Positions 1 through 14,300 are shown, counted from the first letter of the stretch. The stretch is 64,000 nucleotides of DNA from Watersipora subatra (GCF_963576615.1 NC_088717.1:28933213-28997212), one strand, 5' to 3'. Notes: generated from the letters alone by a model not told the origin. Numbers and translations are program-made.

Positions 1-540
1 CTATGACGTTTTGAAATGTAAACAAACATGTGCATTGGTTTTCTATTATTACTGTATTACTATTACTAAGTTTGGATATTCTTTTTGATACTTCTTGATA
101 TTGTTAGCTATGACGTTTTTAAATGTAAACAGAATTGTTCATTGGTTTTCTATTATTACTGTATTACTAGATTAATAATATTGGTTATTCTAATAATATC
201 AGTGCATTTTATTTTAATATTGCATTTTTCCTATTGCAGGAGGAGAGATATAAACATAATATTTTCCTTTCATTATTGCTGTTTGTCATGACCAAACACT
301 TTTTTAAATAGATTTTCTAAAAATCTATATAAATATCACTTCTTGATATTGTTAGCTATGACGTTTTAAAATGTAAACAAAATTGTGCATTGGTTTTATA
401 TTATTACTATATTAATAATATTGGTTATTCTAATAATATCAGTGCATTTTACTTCTAATATTGGCCAATATTGCATTTCTCCTATTGCAGGGGGAGAGAT
501 ATAAACATATAATCTTTTCCTTTCATTATTGCTGTTTGTT
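1..540. repeat. AT-rich direct repeat, two to three partial copies
   Basis: A block beginning cttgatattgttagctatga and running through a TATTGCAGG(A/G)GGAGAGATATAAACAT stretch occurs at about 92-293 and again at about 339-539, a shift of about 247 bp. A shorter piece of the same unit opens the window at 1. The copies differ by small indels. The short reading frames here are accidental. It lies in the last visible intron, or the flank, of the minus-strand secreted-protein gene. Confidence 0.6.
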
Positions 541-689
541 GTATATAATAACACCCACACCCAGTACATTACAGCTACCATTGCAATTATCCTATTGCAC
601 TGCATTGCCATTTGACTGCTAATATTGCATTTCTCAACCATCAGTACCCTTTCTTTTTTCCAATATCACTTTGGTTGTGGGCTGTATGA

Positions 690-880
690 CAGTGGAATTT
701 CTAGTATGCTATATATAACTATTATATGCTATATAAACAACTATTATATGCTATATATAACTATTATATGCTACATATAATTATTACAAATGATATATAT
801 ACATGTAATTATTATATGCTATATATAACTACTATATGCGCTATATATAACTATTACATGCGCTATATATAACTACTAGC
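690..880. repeat. Imperfect ~20-bp tandem repeat (ctatatataactattatatg)
   Basis: About nine imperfect copies of a unit reading roughly ctatatataactattatatg. The same motif returns at about 2160-2200, so the dispersed repeat between 881 and 2160 appears to have inserted into this array. Confidence 0.6.
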
Positions 881-2160
881 TGTAAAACCCGGCGTTGCCG
901 GGATAATCAAAAATTCTTTGAGCAGAAACTGTATTTGCATTTAATATATAACAAAACTTGTCATTCTGACTTTCAAACTACATATCATGAGAGAAATGTT
1001 TTGTGTAGTTGAAATATATTAAGAGAAAAATAAAAACAACTGCGAAGGTTTTCAAACTTTGTCAAACAACTGTAACTTTTAAACTTCATATAACGAGGAA
1101 AATGTTTCGTGGAGATCAAATGAATAAAAAATTAAAACGGCTATAAAGGGTTTAAATGTAAATGTGAAATACTTAGCAAGTAATAACTAAATGAAGTCTG
1201 TTTTGCTACGATTACAATAAAAGATGATTCGGTAATGATACAATTAATACGAACTGAGAAAACAAAATAAGAATTTTGAACATGTTGATTTAATAATAAA
1301 AATTCTTGCATAGAAGTGTGTGGTGTATAAAAACGTTACTGTTACACTAGAAGCTATCCATCAAAACTCTGAATGCGACAATACTGGTACGACGATATGT
1401 AAAAATGAGATACCGTAGTGTCTTTGTCTGACCAAATGGTGAGAGAATCTAGAGGCCTTTCTACTCGAGATAATACAATTGTCCGTGTGAAAAGTATTAA
1501 CCTTCACCACAGAGTTAACAATTGAACCTTACGAAAACCTGAAAATAGAACTTCACAAAAATGCAAAAGAACATCGAGTTTCATAGAGTGAATAATTAAA
1601 TTAATAGTTAATAAAAATTTATCGCAAAATTTTAATTTCGAGAGAATCCATTGTTGACATTTTTTGCCGAAAACAAATTAGCCCTAGTACAATGAGGACA
1701 AATTAGCCCTAGTACAATGAGGACAAATTAGCCCTAGTACAATGAGGACAAATTAGCCCTAGTACAATGAGGACAAGAAAGTATCGTATTTCATAGAGCT
1801 AAAAGTGTTCATAGAGTTGTAATCATTTTGGTGTGAAACGGAAACCGATGTATAGTATACATTGTTTTCCGTATACATTGTAGCCTATAGCGTACATATG
1901 TATACCTGTGTATAGTGTATATATTGTATAGTATATGTTGTAACATATACATTGTATACGTTATGTATAAAGAGTGAGAAATTGTACGAGCTTCCGTAGT
2001 CTCGTGGTAACAGCGTTGAATTGTCAATCTGCGATTGCGATCTCCGCGAGTTCAAGTCCAACATAGTGGGATTTTTAATCCAAAATTTTAATAGCTAGAG
2101 CTGGACATACCAAAAACAGAAAGCAGACGTTCTTTGCGAAATGTATATATATATATATAG
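881..2160 (+). mobile_element. SINE-like dispersed repeat with tRNA-like segment
   Basis: The left boundary carries a GC-rich motif, ctagctgtaaaacccggcg followed by ttgccggg. The same motif in reverse complement ends a second copy near 20,757. Near the right end (about 1985-2060) lies a tRNA-like segment: an A-box-like tagtctcgtgg and a B-box-like gagttcaagtcc about 45 bp later. The sequence then continues into gctggacata plus a (TA)n tail. Similar tails follow tRNA-like heads near 20,990 and 21,690. A nonautonomous element with a Pol III promoter is the best reading; the left two thirds are unrecognised. The copy sits in an array that resumes on its right side. Confidence 0.5.
1673..1772. 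repeat. 25-bp tandem repeat, 4 copies
   Basis: Four identical copies of acaaattagccctagtacaa followed by tgagg. The perfect identity suggests a recent local expansion inside the dispersed repeat. Confidence 0.9.
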
Positions 2161-2749
2161 ATTATATGCACTATGTATAGCTATTATATGCGCTATATAT
2201 AACTTGTTTTGTCAAATATTATGTTTTACTCAGTATTTAATTATGGCCCGTAGAAAATTAATTGGGTAGCAAGAGAATTGAGGCAAGTCATCATAAATGC
2301 CTGTATATGCTAGCGATAGAGCGGAAATAAATTTCCTCAGTTTGTAAGTTTATTCTAAAAAACTGAGCATATTAGAGTGTATATGGCTGTATAAAAATCT
2401 TTCCTAGGAGACCTTATATGCTGCTGAGATACCAACCAGCCATCAATGCACGCACTGCTACTTCTCATTTTAAGCCATGATAATCCTACACCAAAGATCT
2501 ACTGTTCAATTTGCACCGACGAGATACATGACAGCCTAATGACAGCCAGTACTTAGGGCCTGGACAAAATAGAATAAAAAGCATGATTGCAATTGCTATT
2601 ATCACTTCAACTGAAATAATAAAACTATGAGGAACTGTAGCCATACAACTCATATTAGCATACTATGTAATTGCTGATCTTTGAATGACTGCCTCAATTG
2701 AATTTTGATAAAACTGCGTTGCGCATAAAAAAATTGGAAAGTGCCTTAC
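2161..2749. other. Intron or flanking DNA, no gene seen
   Basis: This follows the splice donor of the last traced exon of the secreted-protein gene. Apart from a few copies of the ctatatataacta motif at its left end I see no exon, promoter or repeat. Further exons of the gene are expected beyond the left edge of the window. Confidence 0.4.
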
Positions 2750-2896
2750 CGTTGCGTGTAGTGGTGACAGCTATTGTGGAGGTGGGTGCTTCAGTTGTCT
2801 CCACATACATAGATATACTATTGCCCAATCGATTGCTGACGACTAAAGTCAGAACTTCTCCAGGTCTATAGTCAGTAGTACTCAGGTTGAACTGAT
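2750..2896 (-). CDS. Secreted-protein gene exon 5
   Basis: The acceptor is gttgaatgtgtag and the donor gtaagg, phase 1 in and out, 147 nt. It encodes a DQFNLSTTDYRPGE stretch followed by VLTLVVSNRLGNSI, and ends in a Thr-rich linker (TTEAPTSTIAVTTT), as often found between an extracellular domain and a stalk. Confidence 0.75.
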
Positions 2897-5800
2897 CTAC
2901 ACATTCAACAAGTTGGGATATTTATCTAGATATTTAGAAAATCTGTTCAACAAAATCATTTAGAAAAAATAATAACATTAACATACTGCCCAACATCGGT
3001 CACTATATACTTCGATTTTGTAAATTCGAATGATTATTCTTATAATTAAATCTTATAAAATCTAATAATTATTCTTATAATTAAATACTGTAGTAATCTT
3101 ATAAGAATCGTTAGAAAAATATCATCGCCATTTCCTTTACTTTCAGTGCTTTGGGCATCAGTTGGAATACCAAAGTACTCATTATAAGTGTCCAAAATGT
3201 CAGTTACTTTGAAATAGGCAAAAAAACCATTACTTTTCAGTACTTCTACGTTAGTTAAAGAAACCTTCGGCAATTAAGCAATGCCATCGACTGGTGAAAT
3301 GTGCACGTTTTTCTCGTGAAATGCGCACAACTTAATGGTTCTACTCTCTGTCGCACGGCCTTATCGGCGTTTCATTGGCCGGTCTTAATTTTGATTAAAA
3401 AAGGCTTGTCAAAATTTTAATGGCGATTTTAGGTCAAACTAATTTGTCTATTTATGTATAATCCGATCAGATGGGTTAGTTTTAAAATATTGTCTACAAA
3501 CTTCAAAGACTTGGTAACATATTTAAATAGGTTTATATCTGTTTTGTATTGTTATTATACTTAAACGACTCCATAAAAAAATGGTTAAATTTGTTGATGA
3601 GATTTGGACACAAGGGTTTGGGACCGCCGTTCATGAATAATTTTTGTGAGTTGTGTGCACATATGCATTCAACATAAAGATCCCAAACAATCGCTTCGGT
3701 CGTGGGATAAAATAATAATAATAAGTAAACATCCCGAATGCAGCTCTGTATTTGGGATATAAAAATCTACAGTTTTGTACAATGATCTTCAATGATTTGT
3801 CATAAGATCATTTTGCACTAAAAATAAGTGATTGTTGACAAGGTTAGCTGAAACAGCAAGAACTGATCTCGAAGAATATCGGTTAAGAATAGCGGTTAAG
3901 AATAGCGGTCAAGAATAGCGGCTATGAATAGCGGCTATGAATAACGACTATAAATAGCGGTCAAGAATAGCGGTCAAGGATAGCGGTTAAGAATAGCGGT
4001 CAATAATAGTGGTCAATAATAGCGGTCATGAACAGCGGTCAAGAATAGCGGTCAAGAATAACAGTCAAAAATAGCGGTCAAGAATAGGGGCCAAGAATAG
4101 CGGTTAAGAATAGCGGTTAAGAATAGCGGTCAAGAATAGGGGCCAAGAATAGCGGTCAAGAATAGCGGTTAAGAAAAGTGGTTAAGGATAGGTGTATATT
4201 TACTGCATGAACTAGGATAGACCTTGACCATTATTACTTCTACATGACTTCTTAACAAACAGAAATAAACCTATTGGATGATGCCACACTGCATAAAAAA
4301 TCACTCTAATCATTCAAGTATTGCGAATTTTGTTTAGAAATGGAAAATTCGTGTATAGTCTAAATCACCATGACCTATGAACAAGAAAAGCTACGGTTAC
4401 GAATTTGTAAAAAAACTGTATGTTGGGTCGAGAAAGTGATAGAGAAGGCAGTAGAGAAGGTTGTAGAGACGGCAGTAGAGAAAGCAGTAGAGAAGGCGGT
4501 AGAGACGGTTGTAGAGAAGGTGGTAGACAAGATGGTAGACAAGGTTGTAGAGAAGGTTGTAGAGACGGTTGTAGAGAAGGCAGTAGAGAAGGTTGTAGAC
4601 AAGGTTGTAGAGAAGGTTGTAGAGAAGGTGGTAGAGAAGGTTGTAGAGAAGATTGTAGAGAAGGCGGTAGAGAAGGTTGTAGAGAAAGTTGTAGGGAAGG
4701 TCGTAGACAAGGTGTAGAGAAGGTGGTAGAGAAGGTGGTAGAGAAGGTGGTAGAGAAGGTGGTAGACAAGGTGGTAAAGAAGGTTGTAGAGACGGTTGTA
4801 GAGAAGGCGGTAGTGGAGATTTTGGAGGCACTCATCAATGTTGACATTATTTTTCCTTACAGAAAAAAACTTTGCTGTAAAGATATGTGTACACAGATAT
4901 ATATATATATATATATATACATATGCAAAGAAAAAGAAAAGGTAGAGAAATATCTCCCTCTTGGAGAAGAGATTGAAAAATGCCGGGATGTAAGAACAAC
5001 TGTAATCCCAGTAGTCATTGGGGCACTGGGCGCAATAACACTGGCGCATAAAATGTGGCTTGCCCAAATACCGACAGCAATCAACTCAGGTGAGTTGCAG
5101 AAAAGTGTGCTACTGGGAACAGCTAAGATCTTGAGGCGAGTGCTCAAACTCCCAGGTTTCTGGTAGGAGACTCGACTTAGAGCAGAAACTACCACCTATA
5201 CGGGTTAACCGGAGTGAGAAATCAATTTATATATATATATATATACGCTTGATTATGTATATATACAGATATACATAATCAAGCGGCACCTCATATCGGA
5301 ACTTGAGGCAGATGAAATTAGGGAACAGTTCACCCAAGTAATCTCGACTAACGAGGAGTGCATATCAACACACCCTGTCACACATACACAATCTTGTGTT
5401 GACTCAGGGGTTGAAGAAGACATGCACTTTGACCTTGACCCAAGGGTGAAAGAGCTTGCAGTAAATATCATCAACAATATGCCAGCTACTAATGATTATG
5501 GAAGCAGGGTACCACTACAGAGAATTAGCAAGGCCATACATAAGAAGCTGTTGGAAGACATGAACTTGGCACTGGAGTCGATCTCAACTGGATCAATCAG
5601 TGAGACTAATGCCCTAATCTACAGTACAGCAACCATCATCTTGGAGGAGATGGGTATTAAGCCACTGCCAGCAAGGCTTCAAGCCATTCTATCCTGGCAG
5701 CTGAGGCTACAAAATAAGATCAAGGACTTGCGCAAGAAAGTTAGTAGGCTCAGTGAGAGATCTAACCACAGTTTGGAGCGTTAAAAAAGGGAAGCCACCA

Positions 5801-8341
5801 TAGAAGCTCTAGAATCTGCCAAACAGCAGCTAGTAGCACTCTCGGCATGACTGAAGCGGTACACCAAAGAGCGAAATAACAAGTGAATGAACAAACTGTT
5901 CATCAATAATCCATCTAGAGTGTATTCCCAGTTCAAGGGTGAACTGCAGAGGGCAATGTCAGATCCTCCCCAATCCAGCACTACAAAGTTCTGGAAGGAA
6001 ATCTGGGAGAAAGAGGCTACTCATAATACCACTGCAAATTGGCTGAAGAGGCTTAAAGACAGCCACCAACACACTGTGGCTCAGCAAGGACTCACCATCA
6101 GCGAAGTGGACATCAAGTGCAGAGTGCAGCGTATGAAGAACTGGGCAGCACCTGGCCATGACATGATTCAAGCCTTCTGGTTGAAGAAATTGACATCACT
6201 TCACACTAGAATGGCTAAGCAGATGGAATGCCTAATAGAACAAGGTGACCATCCGGAATGGCTGACCAAAGGACGAACTGTACTTCTGATAAAAGATCCA
6301 AAGCAGGGGCCGATTCCCAAAAACTATCGACCAATAACGTGCTTGCCCAGCACATGGAAACTGCTCTCAGAAATAGTTGCAGACAAACTGGAAGAGCACA
6401 TGAGTCACTACATGACCAGTGCTCAGAAAGGAATTGGGCGCAACACCCGAGGAGCCAAACATCAGTTACTGGTGGATTGGACTGTCTGTCAAGACCGCAG
6501 GAGAAGGCATACCAACCTTGCCATGGCTTGGATTGACTACAAAAAGGCCTATGACTCAATTCCCCATAGTTGGATACTTGAGTGCCGCAGTATGTACAAT
6601 GTTCACCCTGATCTTGTGGCATTCATCAAGATGTCAATGACCAAATGGAAGACGGAACTGGAGGCTAATGGCGAAAAGCTGGCGAGTGTAAAAATTAAAC
6701 GAGGGATCTATCAAGGTGACTCCTTATCACCGCTGCTCTTCTGCATATGCCTAAACCCTCTAAGCAATATGCTGGAGAAGACTCAATATGGGTACCAGTT
6801 TAAGAGAGGCACCAAGATTAACCACCTCTTCTACATGGATGACATTAAGCTGTACGCTAACAAAGAAAGGGACATTGATTCGATAATACACCTCACTCAG
6901 GTATACAGCAAGGTCATCGGAATGACCTTCGGTATTGAGAAATGTGGAAGGCTAATTCTTAGGAAAGACCATTCTATGCTCACAGATGGCCTAAGAATGC
7001 CAAATGGTAACATCAAAGATATAGAAGAAGGGTACAAGTACTTGGGGATTATGCAAAGCAACATCAACCACGAAGCCGAGGTACGTCACAAAGCCATTAC
7101 CGAACATAAGAAGCGCCTTCAGAAGGTCCTACGGAGCCAGCTCAATGCCAAGAACCAAGTCATGGCAATAAATACCTACGCAATGCCAGTAATAAGATAT
7201 CCAGCAGGAATAATAAAGTGGACTGAGAAAGCCATCAAGGAAACATATATAACAACTCGTAAACTGCTGACCATGCATGGAGCACTCCACCCAAAATCTG
7301 ATACTACTAGATTGTATCTCAATAGGAAAGATGGCGGTAGGGGACTCAAAGTGTACATCAGACAGTGAAAGAGGAAGAACAAAGCATTAAAGCCTATGCA
7401 CCCTCAATGGCCACTTCAGATAAGTTGCTAGCTGAATTTCAATCGGCTGCTCTGACAATGGAGCTTCGCCCTGATGATGAGGAAATTGACTGGTACATGA
7501 AACCTCTTCATGGTGCTCACCACTGAAAAATATCTAAGGATGGTGATCTTCACCAGACATATATGTAGCTGAACAAAGGAAACCTAACAGCCAAACAGAG
7601 CCGCTAATCATGGCAGCCCAGGAGCAAGTGCTCCCAACAAGGCAACTCCAAACAAAAATCTATCACACTAGAGATGATCCTAGATGCAGACTGTGCAAAG
7701 ATGCACCTGAGACCAGCCAACACATCATCAGTGGATGCAAGCAGCTAGCAGAAAACGCATACACTGAGCGGCATAATCATGTCGCAGGTGTTATGTATAG
7801 AAGTTTATGTGATGAGTATGGCCTTAATAAACCACAACACTGGTGGGAAGCTCCTGGTAAGGTCAATGAAAATGACCGCGCTAAGATCCTCTGGGACTTC
7901 TACATCCGGACTGACAAGCATGTTCTAGCAAACCAACCAGATATAGTGGTGGTGGACAAGGAGAACAAGAGGGCTACTATAATAGATATAGCAGTACCTA
8001 ATGACTACAATATAGCCGGCAAAGAAAAAGAAAAGGTAGAGAAATATCTCCATCTTGGAGAAGAAATTGAAAAATGCTGGGATGTAAGAACAACTGTAAT
8101 CCCAATAGTCATTGGGGCACTGGGCGCAATAACACCGGCGCATAAAATGTGGCTTGCCCAAATACCGACAGCAATCAACTCAGGTGAGTTGCAGAAAATT
8201 GCGCTATTGGGAACAGCTAAGATCTTGAAGCGAGTGCTCAAACTCCCAAGTCTCTGGTAGGAGACTAAGTTTAAGTAGAAATTACCCCTCATACGGGTTA
8301 ACCGGGCTGAGGAAACAATTTATATATATATATATATACTG

Positions 8342-8391
<50 letters not shown>

Positions 8392-11300
8392 ACACGGCTA
8401 TATAGCTGTGTGTACATAGCTATATAGATATGTGCACCCAGCTATATGGATATGTGAACCCAGCTACAGTGCACCTTCAGGATACGATTACCTTGATATA
8501 CGATTTTTCCACCTTACAAAGTGGAACATGATGATTTTTTCACCACACCATATGAATATTTTTTGACCATACAAATTCAACAAAATTTTCGCCCGAGTTC
8601 AAAGTTGGCAATCGGTTGACTTACATACATACTTATTACATACGTCAAAATAACAAAGACTGCAAAATGCTGCTCGCCGAAAATATTTTCACAACGCCTA
8701 AAAGAGACACGATGATCGATCTTTCTGAGTTCAGCAATTCTCGTGCACAAAACTGTAATACTGTGCATTTTCCCTTTAAAACAGTAACAAAGTTGGAGTA
8801 GCAGTCTTTTCAAATAGAAGGTCGGGCAGCTTCTCTTACTTGCTAATAAAAATTACAAAAACAGCATCATTCGGGCTCTTTTGCTGAATTGGATTAAAAA
8901 AGGTTTTAAACAGGCCCGCTAAAAGTTATAGGAAAAGCGAAGACCAAAACTGATAAGTGATAAAATTTTAGCGCTAAAAAGTTGAAATTTAGTAAAATAG
9001 TTCAAAATACATGTACATACTGAAGCTTAGTTTTAAGTGTGTGTGTTTAGTAAACTAATCGTATTTAAAATAAATTCAAAGTTGATGTTATTCGCACATA
9101 TGTCTTGAAGGTAAGAACTCCTACGGTACATTGTAATGTTACATTTTATTGCACATCATAACCACTAAATACAATAAGGTTACTGTAGGTAACTATAGTT
9201 ACTAAGGTTACTAAGGTTAGCATACTACTATGTTGGTTTGTAATATGTACAACATTTATATAAAATTTTGACCGATTTTTACTAGGGGATGTTTGCATTA
9301 TATAATTGCTATGGGTTCTATACCTCTACATACAATTTTTTCACCATATGGCACCAACTCTGGAACGGATTAAAATTGTATTCTAAGGGTGCACTATATA
9401 TGGATATGTATACACCGCTATATAGAAATGTGCATACCGCTATATAGATACATGTAGATGCATGCAGCCATGTAAATATGTGAACACAACTATATATAGC
9501 TATGTGCACACACCTAGCTATATATAGTTATTGCTCACCCGCTCGACGGGGGAACAACTCCGCAAAAACAACAGTTTGTCAAGACAGGCTAATCTGTCTC
9601 ATGTTGAGTAGGATTACTAGTATTTTACTATTTTATGAATAAATCCCTATATGTCAAATCGTGTAATTTTAATTTGCAATGGTTTATTTGGAGTTGAATT
9701 TTACTAGAATTCAAGTTGTGAAAAACGCGATCCCCATATACGTCAAGGATGGATTTTTAAGCTTAAATTTTGGTGTCAGATCTTCAACTTATACGCCGAA
9801 ATTTAGAATAGACTCATGCACACAGTCATATAAATATGTGCACACAGCTGTATACAAATGTACACACAGTTGTATAAATATGTGCACACAGCTCTTTATA
9901 TAAATGTACACACAGTGAGCACACAGCTGTATACAAATGTACACACAGTTATATAAATATGTGCACACATTTGTATACAAATGTACACACAGTTATATAA
10001 ATATGTGCACACAGCTGTATACAAATGTACACACAGTTATACAAATATGTGCACACAGCTGTATAGAAATGTACACAAAGTTATATAAATATGTGCACAC
10101 AGCTGTATACAAATGTGCACAGAGTTGTATAAATATGAGCACAGAGCTGTATACAAATGTACACACAGTTATATAAATATGTGTACATAGGCTATCTAAA
10201 CACACCTGTACACACGCGCATGTTAATTCACACGCGCGAGCGCACACGCATGTAAACATTGAAACATGCATGCACGCGCATGTGTGTACACATGCACACA
10301 TACACGCTCGCATACACAGGTGCCCACATGCGCATACACACACATACACTCACATGCGCACACAAGCAAACACACACACTCACGCTGAAAATTGCATTTG
10401 CCCTTGACATCTTCATACACATCCAGTGCATAATAACTCACCATTAACACTGTTAACTTTTAAATTGGCAATGAGCTCATCACCCTGACTGTAAAGCTGA
10501 TAGAGGTGGGGAGTAGGATAGCCTGTGGTGCGAGGGGCTATCAGGAGGTTGCCAGTATCATGGCGATAGCAGTCTGCATTGCACAACCATTCCAATGACT
10601 TAGCTACAACACAACATGTGCAGATTGTTTGGCATAGCAAACTGTAGGATACTGACCAGAGCATGCCTTGTGTTTACATTGTCTCACTGTACTATATCTT
10701 ATCTGACTAACCCTTACACTGTCTCACTGTACTATATCTTATCTGACTAACCTTTACATCATCTCACTGTACTATATCTTATCTGACTAACCCTTACATT
10801 GTCTCATTGTACTATATCTTATCTGACTAACCTTTACATCATCTCACTGTACTATATCTTATCTGACTAACCCTTACATTGTCTCACTGTACTATATCTT
10901 ATCTGACTAACCCTTATTTGTCTCACTGTACTATAACTTATCTGACTAGCCCTTACATTGTCTCACTGTATTATATATTATCTGACTAGCCCTTACATTG
11001 TCTCATTGTACTATATCCTATCTGACTAACCCTTACACTGTCTCACTGTATTATATCTTATCTGACTAACCTTTACATTGTCTCATTGTACAATATCCTA
11101 TCTGACTAACCCTTACATCATCTCACTGTACTATATCTTATCTGACTAACCCTTACACTGTCTCACTGTACTATATCTTATCTGACGAACCCTTACATTG
11201 TCTCATTGTATTATATCCTATCTGACTAACCCTTACATTGTCTCACTGTACTATATCTTATCTGACTAACCTGTACATTGTCTCACTGTATTATATCGTA

Positions 11301-14300
11301 TCTGACTAACACTTACATCATCTCACTGTACTATATCCTATCTGACTAACCTTTGCATCATCTCACTGTACTATATCTTATCTGACTAACCCTTACACTG
11401 TCTCACTGTACTATATCTTATCTGACTAACCCTTACACTGTCTCACTGTACTATATCTTATCTGACTAACCTGTACATTGTCTCACTGTATTATATCGTA
11501 TCTGACTAACACTTACATCATCTCACTGTACTATATCCTATCTGACTAACCTTTACATCATCTCACTGTACTATATCTTATCTGACTAACCCTTACACTG
11601 TCTCACTGTACTATATCTTATCTGATTAACCCTTACACTGTCTCACTGTACTATATCTTATCTGACTAACCCTTACATTGTCTCACTGTACTATATCTTA
11701 TCTGACTAACCCTTACATTGTCTCATTGTACTATATCTTATCTGACTAACCCTTACATTGTCTCACTGTACTATATCTTATCTGACTAACCCTTACATTG
11801 TCTCACTGTACCATATCTTATCTGACTAACCCTTACATTGTCTCATTGTACTATATCTTATCTGACTAACCCTTACATTGTCTCACTGTACCATATCTTA
11901 TCTGACTAACCCTTACATTGTCTCATTGTACTATATCTTATCTGACTAACCCTTACACTGTCTCACTGTATTATATCTTATCTGACTAACCCTTACATCA
12001 TCTCACTGACGAACCCTTCTCTGACGAACCCTTACACTGTCTCACTGTACTATATCTTATCTGACTAACCCTTACATTGTTTCACTGTACTATATCTTAT
12101 CTGACTAACCCTTACATTGTCTCACTGTACCATATCTTATCTGACTAACCCTTACATTGTCTCATTGTACTATATCTTATCTGACTAACCCTTACACTGT
12201 CTCACTGTATTATATCTTATCTGACTAACCCTTACATCATCTCACTGACGAACCCTTCTCTGACGAACCCTTACACTGTCTCACTGTACTATATCTTATC
12301 TGACTAATCCTTACACTGTCTCACTGTATTATATCTTCTCTGACGAACCATTACATTGTCTCACTGTACTATATCTTATCTGGCTAACCGCTTGTCTGAC
12401 TAACTAGCACTTGTCAGTGCTTATCAAATAAAAACGCTCAGATTCAAAAACAGTCTGATTATAATGTGTAGAGTTGCCCTTCGACTAAGAGACCGAGACA
12501 GACAGAATAGAGACATAAAGCTGCAACTTCAACGTAATAGGCAATATCAATAATATCAATAATATCAATAATGAAAAATACAGGCAGCCACACAAGTAAT
12601 GGAGTCAGTTCGGCACATTTAATTTTCAGAGTGTCTCAACCGCGATCTAGTTTTGTCGATTTTGATCTTGAAGCTTCCTGGCAGTGGGATCACTTCAAAC
12701 ATTAAAAACAATTTCAAATGATAGAAACATACTGATACTCTCAGATGAAATCTACTGGAATTTCGTGTAATTTTCCCTTTAGCCTACCAACTCACCTTTA
12801 GAACCTTTTGCCTTGCTAATAAACCAATGAATGTTGAAAGATCTACAAGTTTTTAACGCAATTCAAGGTAGTGAAGATACTTTTTGTAGTCTGTCAGTCT
12901 GTAGTGTCCGTCAGTCACTAGATTGCCAACTATACTACTGCTCCATCTACACATCTATACTAGATCTACGACTAAACAACACTTGAATGAGGGAAAATAA
13001 AAGCTTCACCTTCTCCCACTGTCACATGGAATGAACTGTCAACAACTGGATCACCACTCTTATCCAAGCCCCTAAATGTGAACTTGCTCTCAGCATGCTC
13101 ATTCGCCGTGACAGATATGTTTAGCTGACAAGGGTTGCTGTCGCAAGTTAATGAACTATTTGGCACAGGTTCCTCCTCAGAGTGCAGTAGACGAATAAAT
13201 GAGATCCGCAGATCTTCCTGTAAAACAAAACCTTCTTAAAACGCAAGCGATTTTTAGTTCAGCATTTGAATTCGCTACGTCCACCCTATCAGCATCTCAG
13301 GAAAAACTCGAAAAAGGGGTACATGATGCAACTTGTACCAATAAGCTCAAAGCTATCTCTGTAGGCTGACAAAAGCTTGTACCCTGCTATCTACAAAAGT
13401 AAGTGAAATCTACATAGTACTTATACCCTAAACCTGAGAGATATCGTTGAGCTATTAATATTGTGTTTTAATGCTAGACAGAACGCTTAAAAAGAGAAAA
13501 TTATGTATAGGGCTAATGCTATTTTATATACTAGTACTATCGTGGTTTAGTGTGCTGGCAAAAAGACGAAGCTGTGCAATTATCCAGGGAGACTTGAAGG
13601 CGGTGAATTCGCACAAGTGTTAGAGTGTTGGACTACCATTCCGAATGTTGTCAATTGGAGTCTCGATTAAATCAACCTTTTATCTTAGTCTCTAACCGTG
13701 GCTTCAGGGAAAAATGAATAAACAGACTAGCGCGTCTCATATGGTAATAAATATACATTTTTGTTTTACATTATTTTAGACATAAACAATAGCTTAAAAT
13801 TTTCGCTATCCACAATAGGCCTTGCTGTCTATAGTGGATAGACATAGACCTTGCTGTCTATGGTGGATAGACATAGACCTTGCTGTCTATGGTGGATAGA
13901 CATAGACCTTGCTGTCTATGGCAGATAAATACAGACCTTGCTGTATAAATCAAACATGAAAATAAATTGAGTTGAATTGACATTAAAAGTATGCCTTCTC
14001 CTCGATTTAACTTAAAATTACCGTAATATTGAACCCTAAAGCAAATGAAAGAAAGAAGGAAGAGAGAGAAAAGCTGTAAATCAAACCAATGGCACGACAG
14101 TTAGCTTACAGCGATTACAATCAAAAGTTAAGGTTAGTTTCCTATTTGAAGGGCCACTTGAGGAGTTTGAAACGATCTTGGAATGGATTACACAAATTAC
14201 ACATACTTTACTAATTGTATAGCACAATATCCCTACGTTGTGAACACTCGCCTGCAGAATTAATTGCGTTATAGTAACACCTACTGCGAATGTATACTTG

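Larger units (their letters stand above)
5258..8320 (+). mobile_element. R4/Dong-type non-LTR retrotransposon, 5'-truncated and dead (copy B)
   Basis: One element reads through an N-terminal region (5278-5781), reverse transcriptase (5887-7368), then a CCHC knuckle and a C-terminal PD-(D/E)XK-type endonuclease (7610-8260). This order and the sequence style match the R4/Dong clade, which lacks an AP endonuclease. The coding frame carries stops at 5782, 5848 and 5884 and at least two frame changes between 7365 and 7610. It begins inside a (TA)n tract next to copy A and ends in a longer (TA)n tract. Dong elements are known to target simple repeats, and (TA)n appears to be the target here. It lies in intron 4 of the secreted-protein gene, opposite strand. 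Confidence 0.9.

Noticed and set aside
3046-3273. 75-codon minus-strand frame
   Set aside because: It is AT-rich, lies in an intron of the secreted-protein gene, and lacks splice borders that fit the gene's phase.
4365-4847. Long minus-strand Pro/Ser/Leu- or Thr/Phe-rich proteins
   Set aside because: They are products of the 12-bp repeat being open in most frames, without start context, splice partners or codon signals.
9789-10349. Repetitive Tyr/Cys/Val/His-rich frames on both strands
   Set aside because: They arise from the 44-bp satellite and the CA-rich tract only.
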